Source of the DNA: Janthinobacterium rivuli
GTDB taxonomy: Bacteria > Pseudomonadota > Gammaproteobacteria > Burkholderiales > Burkholderiaceae_D
Direction of reading: 5' to 3'
DNA length: 64,000 nucleotides
Assembly (NCBI RefSeq): GCF_009208735.1
Contig: NZ_WFLJ01000026.1
Location: 1 to 64,000 of the forward strand
A program made the position numbers and the translations under genes. This document shows, piece by piece, positions 1-9,200 of the stretch. The stretch's first letter is position 1; each line of letters opens with the position of its first letter. The notes under the pieces are model-generated. The model had not been told where the DNA came from. It saw nothing but the letters and a program-made list of their open reading frames with translations, and searched no databases.

Positions 1-1019
1 GCCTGCGCCGCCTGCAGGCGCGACGCTTCCAGCGCGGCGCCGGTGCCGGCGATGTCGCTGGCCAGGCGCGCCACGTCGTCGATCAGGGGGCGCGCCGGCT
101 GCAGCAATTCCCACTGCGCCAGCGCCGCGCGGCGCTCTTCGGCGGCGGCCCGTTCGGCATCCGCGCCATCGAGCGCCGCTTGCGCCGCCACTACCTGGCT
201 TTGCAGCTTGTGCGTTTCCTGGTGCCAGCGCTGCTGCAGTTCCAGCACCGCCTTGCGCAAGTCGATCGTTTGCAAGGTGGTCTCGGCCGCGCCGTACAGC
301 GCCTCGGTCTCGGCCCGCTCTTCCGGCGACAGGGGACGCTGATCGGCCAGTTTTTCGCCCAGGCGTTCGAGGACCTGCTTTTCCTTTTTCGCCCTCTCGA
401 AGGCGCGCATGGAAATGTCGGTATAGATGCTGCTGCCCGTCAGGGTTTCCAGCAGCTCCCCCCGTTCATTGTCTTCCGTCTTGAGGAAGGTGGAAAACTC
501 GTTTTGCGCCAGCAGCACGGCGCGGGTGAACTGGTCGAAGGACAGGCCGATGCGCTTTTCGATCTCTTCCTTGACTTCCGTCTTGGTGCCGCCGATGGGT
601 TGCAGCGCGGGCAGCTGGTGCAAGCTCATGGCGGTCGCCTGCAGCGCGCCTTCGGCCTTCGTGCGCGAACGGCGCACGCTCCAGCGCGCGCGGTAGTGAC
701 CGCCGTCGTTGCCGACGAAATCGACTTGCGCGTAACCGTCCGGCGTGCCGCGGCGCAGCAGGGTGCGCGTATCCTGGGCGTTGACGGTTTCCTTGCCCAC
801 GTCGGGCAGGGCGCTGCCCCGGCCCAGCACCTTCAGCAGGCGCGGCGTGGCGTCGTACAGGGCCAGGCACAGCGCGTCGAGCAGGGTGCTCTTGCCCGCG
901 CCCGTGGGGCCGCTGATGGCGAACAGGCCGGCGGACGCCAGCGGCTCCTGCTGGAAGTCGACTTCAAATTCGCCGGCCAGCGAGGCCAGGTTCTTGCCAC
1001 TGATGTTCAGGATTTTCAT
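1..1019 (-). CDS. sbcC: SbcC, exonuclease large subunit (3' part cut by the window edge)
   Basis: This is the Rad50-like ATPase subunit of the SbcCD nuclease, which opens DNA hairpins and clears blocked ends. Only the N-terminal 339 residues lie in the window. The ATG reads from 1019. The Walker A motif GPTGAGKST is at residues 37-45, and the Q-loop region (LLAQNEFSTF, Q172) is followed by the start of the coiled coil. It begins 16 bases after the sbcD stop on the same strand, so the two form an sbcDC operon. The family assignment is firm. The remainder of the coiled coil, the zinc hook and the C-terminal Walker B half are outside the window and cannot be judged. Confidence 0.95.
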   Translation of the reverse strand, partial: MKILNISGKNLASLAGEFEVDFQQEPLASAGLFAISGPTGAGKSTLLDALCLALYDATPRLLKVLGRGSALPDVGKETVNAQDTRTLLRRGTPDGYAQVDFVGNDGGHYRARWSVRRSRTKAEGALQATAMSLHQLPALQPIGGTKTEVKEEIEKRIGLSFDQFTRAVLLAQNEFSTFLKTEDNERGELLETLTGSSIYTDISMRAFERAKKEKQVLERLGEKLADQRPLSPEERAETEALYGAAETTLQTIDLRKAVLELQQRWHQETHKLQSQVVAAQAALDGADAERAAAEERRAALAQWELLQPARPLIDDVARLASDIAGTGAALEASRLQAAQ

Positions 1020-1035
1020 GGTTTTTCAGGATTAC

Positions 1036-2262
1036 TCAGGCGCCGGGCAGCAGCAGTTCGGCCAGGGCCGACAGTTGTTCGGGCGGTGCTTCTTTGCCGT
1101 ACTTTTGCAGGTACAGGCGGCGGAAGATGTCGTCGGGCTGCAGCTGGCCCAATTGGTCGAGCGTCATGTTTTCGGGCGCGCTGCTGCGCGCGGCGCTCGA
1201 CGTCTCGATCTTCGCCAGGCGCACCGGCTTGCCGTCCAGGGCCGTTTCGATGCGCGTGCGCAGGCCCGGTTCGGGCGCGTCCAGGCGCACGCGCACTTCC
1301 AGGAAGGGCTGCGCTTCCGGTGGCGCGGCGGGCAGGTCGAGGGCGGCCAGCTGTTCCAGCACTTCGGCGATCGGCGCCGGCGTGGCGGGTACGCGCAGCA
1401 GGGGCACGGCGCGTGGCACTTCGATGACGCGTACCTCGCGTAATTGCTCGCCCTCGATATCGAGGCACAGCACCTGGTGGCGGTAGTTCACTTCCGCGAA
1501 GGACAGGGGAATCGGGCTGCCGCAGTAGCGGATGTGCTCCTGGCCGCCCACGGCCTGCGCCTTGTGCAGGTGGCCCAGCGCCGCATACGCGATGGCGGCG
1601 TCAAAAATCCCCGAGGGCAGCATCTCCGTGCCGCCGATGACGATGCGGCGTTCGGAGTCGTTCGACATTTCGCCGCCCACCATGTGGCAATGGCCCATGG
1701 CCAGGATGGCTTGCCCGGGCTGGCGGCGCGCCAGCGCCAGGTCCGCCAGCTGGCGGTACAGCAGCGCGATGCCGCCCAGGTAGGCGTCCTGGGTGTCGCC
1801 GGCCGGCAGCTTCGGCACGTCGCCGGGGCGCAAAAAGGGCACGGCCAGGCACCAGGCTTGTACCTGCCCATCGCTGCCGGTGAGCGGCAGCAGCAGGCGT
1901 TCCAGGTCGATATTGCCCGCTTCGTCCCGCAGCAAGTGGCCGATCACGTGCGTGCCATGCGCGGCCAGCAGAGGGGCGGGCGCTTCCAGCCGGCCGGCCG
2001 AATCGTGGTTGCCGGCGACGACGATCAGCTGCAGCGCGGGCAGGCGCGCGCGCGCCTGCTGCAGGAACACGTACAGCTGCTTTTGCGAGGCGGCCGACGG
2101 GTTGGCGTTGTCGAACACGTCGCCGGCGACGAGCAGCACGTCGACCTGTTCGGCGACGAGCGTGTCGAGCAGCCAGTCGAGGAAGCGCTGGTGCTCGTAG
2201 CCCCGCTCATAATTGTGCAGGGTCTGGCCCAGATGCCAGTCGGAAGTGTGCAGCAGGCGCAT
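1036..2262 (-). CDS. sbcD: SbcD, exonuclease subunit
   Basis: This is the Mre11-like metallophosphoesterase subunit of SbcCD, with Mn-dependent 3'-5' exonuclease and endonuclease activity. It has 408 residues. The metal-binding motifs are visible in order: DWHLGQ (8-13), GDVFDN (47-52), GNHDS (84-88) and a later GHCH. I chose the ATG at 2262 because the protein then opens MRLLHTSDWHLGQ, exactly as the family does; an in-frame start at 2295 would add 11 residues with no family support. It lies directly upstream of sbcC. Length and motifs are normal for the family. Confidence 0.95.
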   Translation of the reverse strand: MRLLHTSDWHLGQTLHNYERGYEHQRFLDWLLDTLVAEQVDVLLVAGDVFDNANPSAASQKQLYVFLQQARARLPALQLIVVAGNHDSAGRLEAPAPLLAAHGTHVIGHLLRDEAGNIDLERLLLPLTGSDGQVQAWCLAVPFLRPGDVPKLPAGDTQDAYLGGIALLYRQLADLALARRQPGQAILAMGHCHMVGGEMSNDSERRIVIGGTEMLPSGIFDAAIAYAALGHLHKAQAVGGQEHIRYCGSPIPLSFAEVNYRHQVLCLDIEGEQLREVRVIEVPRAVPLLRVPATPAPIAEVLEQLAALDLPAAPPEAQPFLEVRVRLDAPEPGLRTRIETALDGKPVRLAKIETSSAARSSAPENMTLDQLGQLQPDDIFRRLYLQKYGKEAPPEQLSALAELLLPGA

Positions 2263-2328
2263 GGTGGGGCAAGGGTAGGGGAGGACAGGCGCCAATATAG
2301 CAGGAATGGCGCCAGGCGCCAGCGGCCA

Positions 2329-5300
2329 TCAAGTCGTCAGCACGCCGGCGCGATAGGTATTCCTGCCATCCTGCTTGGCCTGGTACAGCAGCACGTCGGC
2401 GCGCTGCAGCAGCACGGCGGGCGAGATGTCTTCGTCGCGGTAGAAGGCCAGGCCGATGCTGGCGGAAATGCGCACGGTGATGCCATCGAGTTCGAACGGC
2501 TGCCGCATGGCGGCGACGATTTTTTCCGCCAGCACGGCCGCGTCGTCGGGACGGACGATCTGTTCCATGATGATGGTGAATTCGTCGCCGCCCAGGCGGG
2601 CGATGATGTCGGTGGCGCGCATGGTCTGCGTCAGGCGCTGGGCGAAGGCGCGCAGCAGGGCGTCGCCGGTGCCGTGGCCGTGCGTGTCGTTGACGGGCTT
2701 GAAGCGGTCGATATCCATGTACATGACGGCCATCAGGTGCCGCTGGCGGCGGCTGGCGTGCATGGCGTCGCTGAGTTTTTGCTGGAAGCCGGCGCGGTTC
2801 GACAGGCCGGTGAGCGCATCGACCTGGGCCAGTTTCAGCAGGCGCTGTTTTTCGCGTTTTTGTACGGTGATATCCTGGCGCATCACGTGAAAGCCCACCA
2901 CCTGCAGCTTGTCCTCGCCGATCTGCGGGATGTAGATCACTTCCATGCAGCGCTCGATGCCTTCCTTGTCGTCTTCTTCCTCGAAGCTCAAAGTTTCGCC
3001 CGCCAGCACGCGCTCGATGTACGGCGCCACCGTGCGGTAGCGCGCCTCGCCCACCGTGTCGCGCACGCTCTTGCCCAGCGCCTGCTGGCCCGTCAGGCCG
3101 AATTCGCGCTCATAGGCGATGTTCAGGAAACGGTAGACCTGGTCGGCGTCGATGTAGGCGATCATGGCGGGCAAGGTGTCGGCGATGGTGCGCAGGCGCG
3201 CTTCGCTTTCCAGCAGCGCCACTTCCGATTCGCGCAAGGTGGTGATGTCGTCCAGGCTGCCCACATAGCCTTCGATCCTGCCGTCGATGAGGATGGGGGC
3301 GATTTTGACGGAGACCCAGACCAGTCTGCCGTCGCGCTGCAGGCAGCGCAGGGTCGACTGGAACGGTGCGTGGCTGCGCGTGAGCTGTTCCAGCGCCACG
3401 TGCATCAGCGGATAGTCGTCCGGGTGCAGGGCGCTGGTCCAGCCGGCGCCCAGGGCGGCGGCGCGCGGCAGGCCGGTGATCGATTCGAAGGTGCGGTTGA
3501 CGTAGGTGCAGCGGCGCTGGCGGTCCAGGCGCACCAGCCCGAGCGGCGAGGCGTCGTTGACGGCGGCCAGCTCGGCCTGTTTCTGGCGCAGTTCCAGTTC
3601 CTGCTGGCGGCGCTGCGAGATATCCTCGGCGATGCACAGGATGTGCTCGATCTGCTGGCGCTCGTCGAACACGGGCACGGAGACGGCGCGCAGGTAGCGC
3701 AGGCTGCCGTCCGCCAGGCGCAGCGGCTTTTCCGTATGGTCGATGACGCCGCGCTCGGCCAGGATGGCGCGGTCGTCCTCGGCGTCGTGCAGGCCGAAGT
3801 CGGGCGGGAAGGCCTGGCAATCGGTCTTGCCGATGACGTCGGTGGCCAGGTGGCCCGTGATATCCTCGGCCGCCCTGTTCCACACTTCCATCTTGCCGAA
3901 GTTTTCCGGGCGCGCGCTTTTCACGTAGACCAGCACGGGCAAATGGTCGATCAGCGATTGCAGGAAGCTGCGGTTGTCCTGCAGCGCCAGTTCGTCGTGC
4001 TTGCGCGCGCTGATGTCGCGCGAGGTGACGGCCACGCCGTCGGCGATCGGCACCACCTGGTGGCGCAGCCAGCGCGTGCCGCCCGAGGCCAGCGGCAGCT
4101 CGAATTCATCTTCCAGCGGCTGGCCCGTTTCCATCACCAGCACGAAGCGCTTGAAGAAGCGCTCGCCGCGCAGCAGCGGTACCTGCGGCAGCACGCGCTG
4201 GCCCAGCAGCTCGGCGCGCGGCTTGCCCAGCATGTCGGCGGCCCGTTCGTTGACGTCGGCGAAAATGAAGTCTTCCACCGGCTTGCCCGGCGCGGGACGC
4301 CAGGCTTTCAGCAGCAGCACGGCATCGAGGCTGCCCTGGTGCGCCGCGCGCAGCAGCGCCTGGGCTTCCTTGGCCTGGCGGATGCTGCGGCGCAGGCGCG
4401 CGCTCTGGCGCATCAGCAGGGCCGTGAAGGCGGCAATGAGCACGCTGGCGGCGAGCAGCGCACCGACATAGATCAGGCGGCGGTGTTCGAAGCGGGCCAG
4501 GGCGACGGCGCGGCTCACGCCCACCACGGCCAGCAGCGGGTAGCGCGGCAGCTCACTGTAGCTGTAGATGCGCGCCGTCGCGTCGACGGGCGGCTCGATC
4601 AGCAGCTCCTCGGGCGCGTGCCGCGGCGGTCCCGGCATGCGGAAGTCGATGCGGTCGCTGACGATCAATTGCTCGCCGATGCGCCCCACCGTCAGGCCGC
4701 TGTCGCGCGCCACCAGCATCAGCGCGCCCTGTTCATCGAGATTGAGCCGGTCGTAGTCGTCGACAAAATACGTGGGGTCGACGAGGATGACGATGGCGCC
4801 GGCAAAGCGGCCCTGCGCATCGTTCAGGCGGCGTGCCAGGCGGATGGTCCAGCGCTTGCTGCTTGCATCGAGCATGGGCGTGTCGACCAGGGCCGTATCG
4901 GATGCATTGGCGGCCAGCGCCCTGAAAAATGCCTGCCTGGCCAGGTTTTCCGGCAAATAGGCGTGGGCGCTGTCGAGCACATTGCCCTGCGCGTCGACGA
5001 GCGCAATCGGCAGCTCCAGTTTCGACGGCAGCACGCTGTCGAGCAGACCCTGGCGGCGCGTGAATTCGTTGAGGCGCAGGCCGCCGTCCGTTTCCTCGTA
5101 TTTGAGCTTGAACAATTGCGTGGCGTGATCGGTCTGGCGCAGGATGTAGCTGGTATGGTCGGCCAGGGTACGCGCCAGCGACTGGCTGACGGCCACGGCG
5201 TCGCGCACCGCGCCGGCCCGCTCCTGGCCCACCTGGTACAGGACGGCCGCCCACAGCGCCAGCAGCAGGATGAGCGCGAACAGGGGCACCAGGCTGAAAC

Positions 5301-5349
5301 GGTACAGGCGGCGGGCAAGGCGTTGCAGGGGTCTTGTTATCGCTATCAC
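2329..5349 (-). CDS. Membrane PAS-domain diguanylate cyclase
   Basis: Predicted to make cyclic di-GMP from two GTP at the inner membrane. From the GTG at 5349 it has 1006 residues: a membrane segment near 19-41, a periplasmic sensor region (Cache-like by layout), a second membrane segment near 292-314, four PAS-like blocks (about 334-449, 459-579, 589-709 and 714-834) and a C-terminal GGDEF domain. The catalytic GGDEF is at 920-924. An RATD sits exactly five residues before it (911-914), which matches the allosteric I-site RxxD, so product inhibition is likely. There is no EAL domain. The start is uncertain: a GTG at 5532 would add 61 residues of poor protein character, and neither start has a clear ribosome site. 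The signal sensed is unknown. Confidence 0.88.
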   Translation of the reverse strand: MIAITRPLQRLARRLYRFSLVPLFALILLLALWAAVLYQVGQERAGAVRDAVAVSQSLARTLADHTSYILRQTDHATQLFKLKYEETDGGLRLNEFTRRQGLLDSVLPSKLELPIALVDAQGNVLDSAHAYLPENLARQAFFRALAANASDTALVDTPMLDASSKRWTIRLARRLNDAQGRFAGAIVILVDPTYFVDDYDRLNLDEQGALMLVARDSGLTVGRIGEQLIVSDRIDFRMPGPPRHAPEELLIEPPVDATARIYSYSELPRYPLLAVVGVSRAVALARFEHRRLIYVGALLAASVLIAAFTALLMRQSARLRRSIRQAKEAQALLRAAHQGSLDAVLLLKAWRPAPGKPVEDFIFADVNERAADMLGKPRAELLGQRVLPQVPLLRGERFFKRFVLVMETGQPLEDEFELPLASGGTRWLRHQVVPIADGVAVTSRDISARKHDELALQDNRSFLQSLIDHLPVLVYVKSARPENFGKMEVWNRAAEDITGHLATDVIGKTDCQAFPPDFGLHDAEDDRAILAERGVIDHTEKPLRLADGSLRYLRAVSVPVFDERQQIEHILCIAEDISQRRQQELELRQKQAELAAVNDASPLGLVRLDRQRRCTYVNRTFESITGLPRAAALGAGWTSALHPDDYPLMHVALEQLTRSHAPFQSTLRCLQRDGRLVWVSVKIAPILIDGRIEGYVGSLDDITTLRESEVALLESEARLRTIADTLPAMIAYIDADQVYRFLNIAYEREFGLTGQQALGKSVRDTVGEARYRTVAPYIERVLAGETLSFEEEDDKEGIERCMEVIYIPQIGEDKLQVVGFHVMRQDITVQKREKQRLLKLAQVDALTGLSNRAGFQQKLSDAMHASRRQRHLMAVMYMDIDRFKPVNDTHGHGTGDALLRAFAQRLTQTMRATDIIARLGGDEFTIIMEQIVRPDDAAVLAEKIVAAMRQPFELDGITVRISASIGLAFYRDEDISPAVLLQRADVLLYQAKQDGRNTYRAGVLTT

Positions 5350-5631
5350 GGGCGCTTGCAGGCTATATTCATGGAAAAGGGGAGGGGCGGCGTGGCGCGC
5401 ATGATAGCCGAAATCGGCCGCCTTACGCGTCAGCGTGTTGCCGCCGCTGCCATCGTCTGTTCGCGGTCTGTCGCTGGGCTTATTTTGCGTTAAATCAAGT
5501 ATTTGTGGTGCCGCGCACGCTAAAAAAAGCACGCCGGCGGCGACACGGGCTGGCGGCGTGGCAGAAAAAGTACAATTGCACCGCCATCCTCATTAAAATG
5601 AGCGCTTCTCCCTCCCATATCGAAAGTTGTC

Positions 5632-6003
5632 ATGCAGAGTAAAAAGCCCGACGCGGCAAGACTGGACAAGATCGTGGCCGAAGCGCGCCGCGCCGCCGAC
5701 CAGCGCGAGAGCGGCTACCGCGAGCGCTCGCTGAAGATGTATCCGTGGGTCTGCGGCCGCTGCATGCGCGAATTTACGCGCGCCAACGTGCAGCAACTGA
5801 CGGTGCACCACCGCGACCATAACCACGACAACAATCCGCCCGACGGCAGCAACTGGGAACTGCTGTGCCTGTATTGCCACGACAATGAACACTCGCGCTA
5901 TCTGGAAGCGGACCGTGGCGCCGGCCTGCTGTCGGCCGAGGTGGCGCCCGCCACGCACAATCCCTTCGCCGCGCTCGCTGGCCTGATCAAGAAAAAGGAC
6001 TGA
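5632..6003 (+). CDS. yajD: YajD-like HNH nuclease-family protein
   Basis: A small protein of 123 residues that matches the YajD family of HNH proteins. The zinc pair CGRC (41-44) is followed by the HNH core containing HHRDHNHDNN, an asparagine-rich turn and a second pair, CLYCHDNEH. This is a complete HNH beta-beta-alpha-metal fold with its Cys4 zinc site. The substrate of YajD proteins is not established; DNA nicking or cutting is inferred from the fold. It stands alone, 20 bases ahead of the response regulator gene on the same strand, so the two may be co-transcribed. Confidence 0.85.
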   Translation: MQSKKPDAARLDKIVAEARRAADQRESGYRERSLKMYPWVCGRCMREFTRANVQQLTVHHRDHNHDNNPPDGSNWELLCLYCHDNEHSRYLEADRGAGLLSAEVAPATHNPFAALAGLIKKKD

Positions 6004-6023
6004 GCGGACCGCGCCGCTTCCCC

Positions 6024-6692
6024 ATGCGCATCTTGCTGACCGAAGACGACCCGCAGCTGGGCCGGGCCACGCAGATCGGCCTGGAACAGGGCGGCTATGC
6101 CGTCGACTGGGTCACGAGCGCGGAGCAGGCGCACACGGCCGTGCGCCTGCACGACTATGGCTGCATCCTGCTCGACCTGGGCTTGCCGGGGCAGGACGGC
6201 ATGCAGGCGCTGGGCGTGTTGCGCGACAATGGCTACAGCGGCGCCGTGCTGGTCGTCACGGCGCGCGACACGGTGGGCGAGCGCATCGCCGGACTCGACG
6301 CGGGCGCCGACGACTTTTTAGTGAAACCGTTCGACCTCGACGAGCTGGCCGCGCGCATCCGCAGCGCCTGCCGCCGCGCCGCCGGCCGCCTGCGTGAACA
6401 GCTCGTGCATGGCGACCTGGTGCTCGATATCGCGCACCGGCACCTGACGCGACGGGGCATGCCCGTGATGCTGACGGTGAAGGAATTTCGCATCCTGCAA
6501 TTGCTGCTGGAACACGATGGCCGGGTACTGAGCCGGGAACAGCTGGAGAAAAACCTGTACAGCTGGGGTGATGAAGTGGAAAGCAATGCCGTGCAAGTGC
6601 ATATCCACCACCTGCGCAAGAAGCTGGGGCGGGACGTGATACGCACCGTGCATGCGATCGGCTATTGCATCGACAAGCCCAAAGTGGCTTGA
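6024..6692 (+). CDS. Orphan OmpR-family response regulator (PmrA/QseB type)
   Basis: A two-domain DNA-binding response regulator of 222 residues. The receiver has its acidic pocket at E7-D8-D9, the phosphoacceptor at D51 (LLDLGLPGQDG) and the conserved lysine in LVKPFDL. The C-terminal winged helix ends with the usual VHIHHLRKKLG and VRTVHAIGYC pattern. No sensor kinase gene follows; the next gene is a convergent TonB receptor. The sequence is closest in feel to PmrA/QseB/TctD regulators. A direct repeat fitting PmrA-type boxes lies 2.3 kb away at 9012-9028, which may be one of its targets (inference). Confidence 0.88.
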   Translation: MRILLTEDDPQLGRATQIGLEQGGYAVDWVTSAEQAHTAVRLHDYGCILLDLGLPGQDGMQALGVLRDNGYSGAVLVVTARDTVGERIAGLDAGADDFLVKPFDLDELAARIRSACRRAAGRLREQLVHGDLVLDIAHRHLTRRGMPVMLTVKEFRILQLLLEHDGRVLSREQLEKNLYSWGDEVESNAVQVHIHHLRKKLGRDVIRTVHAIGYCIDKPKVA

Positions 6693-6696
6693 CGGA

Positions 6697-6714
6697 GGCG
6701 GCCCGCGGGCCGCC
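6697..6714. terminator. Palindrome between convergent genes
   Basis: A perfect 18-base GC palindrome (two 8-base arms around GC) lies in the 29-base gap between the response regulator and the TonB receptor, which converge here. It would fold identically on both transcripts, so a two-way terminator is likely, but there is no clear T run after it. Confidence 0.45.
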
Positions 6715-6721
6715 CGTTTGA

Positions 6722-8875
6722 TCAGAAATCGACGGTGGCCGACAGCCACAGGCGGCGTCCATCCAGACTGTTGACGTAGCGGTTGGCGTAGGTCAGCGCC
6801 AGACCCGCGCCTGCGCGGTACGGCTGGTAGTCGATGAAGTCCTTGTTGAGCAGGTTGTACACGGCCGCGTTGAGGGTGACGCGCTGGGTCAGCTGATAGC
6901 TGCTGCCCAGGTGCAGCATGGTGTAGCCCTGGTAGTCGCCCAGCGCGGCCTTGGCGGCGCGCGTGGACGCCGAGGTGCCCGGATCGCGGAAGCGCTCGCT
7001 GCGATACTCGGCGCGCAGCCAGCCGTTCCATGCGCGCGAGATATCCCACGAGAGGCGCGCGTTGAGGGCGTGCTTCGGCGTGTCGCTCAGGGGCTTGCCG
7101 GCGTTGCTGCCGCTCTTTTGTTCGCTTTCCGTGTAGGTGTAGTTGGCGCTGGCCGACAGGGTCTTGCCCAGCGGGAAGCGCGTGTTCAGCTCGACGCCGC
7201 GCGTGACGGCCTCATCCACGTTGACCGATTGGCCGAACGCGTCGACGTTGGGCCAGTTGCCGAAGCTGACGCAGCCGGGACGGTTCGGCGATGGACGGTA
7301 GTCGCAGTTGACGAGGCCCGTGCCCGTCGTGATCTTGTCCTTGAAGGTATTGTTGAACATGGTGCCGCTGGCGGTCCAGCCGGCCAGGTTGTCGAAATAC
7401 GCACCGATTTCCGTCGTCGTGCTCGTTTCCGGCTTCAGGTTCGGGCTGCCGACGAGGGGGATCGTGCCCTGGCCGCCGAAACCGTTGATGCCTGGCGACA
7501 ACTGCTCCACGCGCGGCGTCTTGTAGCCCTTGCTGACGCCGCCCTTGACGGTCCAGCTTGGGGACGCGTTCCACACGGCATACGCGCGGGGGCTGGTCTG
7601 GCCGCCGAAGATGCTGTGGTCGTCATAGCGGGCGCCGAAGGTCAGCGCGACGTTGTCCAGCACCTGCCATTCGTCTTCCAGGAACAGGGCTTTTTGCGTG
7701 AATTCGAATTTTGTCGGTGCCACGCCATCCGTCATTTCCGCCTTCCACCACTGCGCGCCGACGGTGGCCATGTGTTTGCCCAAGGGCATGACCAATTTGG
7801 TGTCGAACACCTGGCTTTCCACTTCCAGGGTGCGTGCGCTGCCGGCCACGGCGTCCGGCGTGCCCGGCGGAATCGTGCGGCCCAGGGTTTCCGTCTTGTT
7901 CACCATGTAGCTGCTGTCGAGGGTGCCGAAGCCGAAGCGGCCCGTGTGGGACAGGGTCCACTGGTCGCGCTTGTATTTCTGCTCGGGGCCGTAGCCGCCC
8001 TGCAAGCCCAAGGTGCCCAGTTGCTTCTTCGAATTGTCGTAGGTCTGGCGGCCCGCGTCCGCGTCGAGGATGACGCTGTGGGTGCGGTTCGGCGTAAAGG
8101 CCAGGCGCGCGCCGAAGTTGTCGATGTCCGCGCGCACGGGATTGGCGCCCATGTTCGGCACGACTGCCGTGCCTGCCGCGTCGGTGTAACGGATGTCGGC
8201 CGCATCGCGGCGCTGCTTGCTGCCGCGCAGGGACAGGCCCAGCAGGTCGGTGGCGATGGGGCCGCTCAGGTAGAAGCGGCCGATTTTCACGTCGCCGAAA
8301 TCGGATTCCTGCTGCACGGTGTAGTCGGCCGAGACGGAGCCCATCCACTGCTTGCCCACCTTGCGCGTGATGATGTTGATCACGCCGCCCATGGCGTCCG
8401 AGCCGTACAGGGTGGACATGGGGCCGCGGATGATCTCGATGCGCTCGATGGCGGCCAGCGGCGGCATGAAGCTCGTCTGCGTGCCGCCGAAGCCGTTCGG
8501 CGTGACGTTGCCGGCCGCGTTCTGGCGGCGTCCGTCGATCAGCACCAGGGTGTAGTCGCTGGGCATGCCGCGGATGCTGATGTTCATGCCGCCCGTCTTG
8601 TCGCCCGCCGCGCCCACGTCGATGCCTTCCACGCTTTCCAGCGCCTGCGTCAGGTTGCCGAAGCGCTCCTTCGACAGTGCATCGCGCGTCAGCACCGTGA
8701 TCGAGGCGGGTGCCTGCTTGATATCCTGCTCGAAACCGGAGGCGGAGACCACCACTTCCGGCATGCTGCCAGGCGTGCCCGTCTGGGCGTGAGCCGGCAG
8801 GCAGGACAGGGCGGCCAAGGCCAGGGCCAGGGTGGTGGGGCGCGGCAGGCGCGCGTGGCGGAAGTGCTTGGACAT
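6722..8875 (-). CDS. TonB-dependent siderophore receptor (FepA/CirA-like)
   Basis: An outer-membrane gated barrel for uptake of a ferric siderophore or similar ligand, powered by TonB. It has 717 residues. A signal peptide ends at about residue 31 (LPAHA-QTGTP), a TonB-box-like PEVVVSAS follows, then the plug domain with SIRGMPSDYTLVLIDGR and RGPMSTLYGSDAMGGVINIITR, and the barrel ends in a terminal Phe (ATVDF), as outer-membrane proteins do. I chose the ATG at 8875 because AGGAG lies five bases upstream and the signal peptide starts there; the open frame runs on to 9391 without support. Two Fur-like boxes precede it. The plug resembles catecholate-type receptors, but the ligand cannot be told from sequence. 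Confidence 0.9.
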   Translation of the reverse strand: MSKHFRHARLPRPTTLALALAALSCLPAHAQTGTPGSMPEVVVSASGFEQDIKQAPASITVLTRDALSKERFGNLTQALESVEGIDVGAAGDKTGGMNISIRGMPSDYTLVLIDGRRQNAAGNVTPNGFGGTQTSFMPPLAAIERIEIIRGPMSTLYGSDAMGGVINIITRKVGKQWMGSVSADYTVQQESDFGDVKIGRFYLSGPIATDLLGLSLRGSKQRRDAADIRYTDAAGTAVVPNMGANPVRADIDNFGARLAFTPNRTHSVILDADAGRQTYDNSKKQLGTLGLQGGYGPEQKYKRDQWTLSHTGRFGFGTLDSSYMVNKTETLGRTIPPGTPDAVAGSARTLEVESQVFDTKLVMPLGKHMATVGAQWWKAEMTDGVAPTKFEFTQKALFLEDEWQVLDNVALTFGARYDDHSIFGGQTSPRAYAVWNASPSWTVKGGVSKGYKTPRVEQLSPGINGFGGQGTIPLVGSPNLKPETSTTTEIGAYFDNLAGWTASGTMFNNTFKDKITTGTGLVNCDYRPSPNRPGCVSFGNWPNVDAFGQSVNVDEAVTRGVELNTRFPLGKTLSASANYTYTESEQKSGSNAGKPLSDTPKHALNARLSWDISRAWNGWLRAEYRSERFRDPGTSASTRAAKAALGDYQGYTMLHLGSSYQLTQRVTLNAAVYNLLNKDFIDYQPYRAGAGLALTYANRYVNSLDGRRLWLSATVDF

Positions 8876-8919
8876 GCAAACTCCTGGAGAATGGATCAGT
8901 GATTGGTCTGGACTGTATT

Positions 8920-8956
8920 GATAATGGGAATCATGAAAATAATAAGAATCATTCAC
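8920..8956 (-). promoter_or_regulatory. Two adjacent Fur-like boxes
   Basis: Two 19-base sites, 8920-8938 (GATAATGGGAATCATGAAA) and 8938-8956 (AATAATAAGAATCATTCAC), each match the Fur consensus GATAATGATAATCATTATC at 14 of 19 positions. They sit 45-80 bases upstream of the TonB receptor start, where a repressor would block its promoter. Iron-regulated expression of the receptor is therefore likely. Confidence 0.75.
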
Positions 8957-9011
8957 AATTACAGGCATGGCTTCCCAAACAATATTTCGCCGTGCAGCAT
9001 GCGCAGAAGTT

Positions 9012-9028
9012 CTTAAGAGATTCTTAAC
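9012..9028. promoter_or_regulatory. PmrA-class direct repeat
   Basis: CTTAAG, five bases, then CTTAAC: this fits the direct-repeat box recognised by PmrA/BasR-class OmpR regulators. The core TTCTTAA repeats with an 11-base period (9010-9016 and 9021-9027), that is, on one face of the helix. It lies between the TonB receptor and ycaQ. The orphan regulator at 6024-6692 is a candidate binder. Confidence 0.5.
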
Positions 9029-9200
9029 AAGCGCGCCAGCATGCGAACGCGGCACCGGTCCCGCCAGGCGCCTTGTCTTCGGTGAAGACCGGCGGCCGCT
9101 GGCAGGGACGGCGGCTGGCCGTGACGGCCGTATTGCCCCGGGTGGCGGCGCCAGCGGCGGCGCGCTCCGATAGCGAGAAAACGCACAAGGCGGGTGCGGA

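Larger units (their letters stand above)
8876..9200. other. 325-base divergent intergenic region (TonB receptor / ycaQ)
   Basis: No gene is seen here. It holds the ribosome site of the TonB receptor, two adjacent Fur-like boxes (8920-8956) and a TTCTTAA direct repeat with an 11-base period (9010-9027). The rest, 9030-9200, is GC-rich with no feature I recognise. Confidence 0.7.

Noticed and set aside
1444-5493. A 1349-codon open frame on the plus strand opposite sbcD and the diguanylate cyclase
   Set aside because: It is the antisense shadow of two clear genes in high-GC DNA; the translation is rich in Gln, His, Val and Arg and matches no family pattern.
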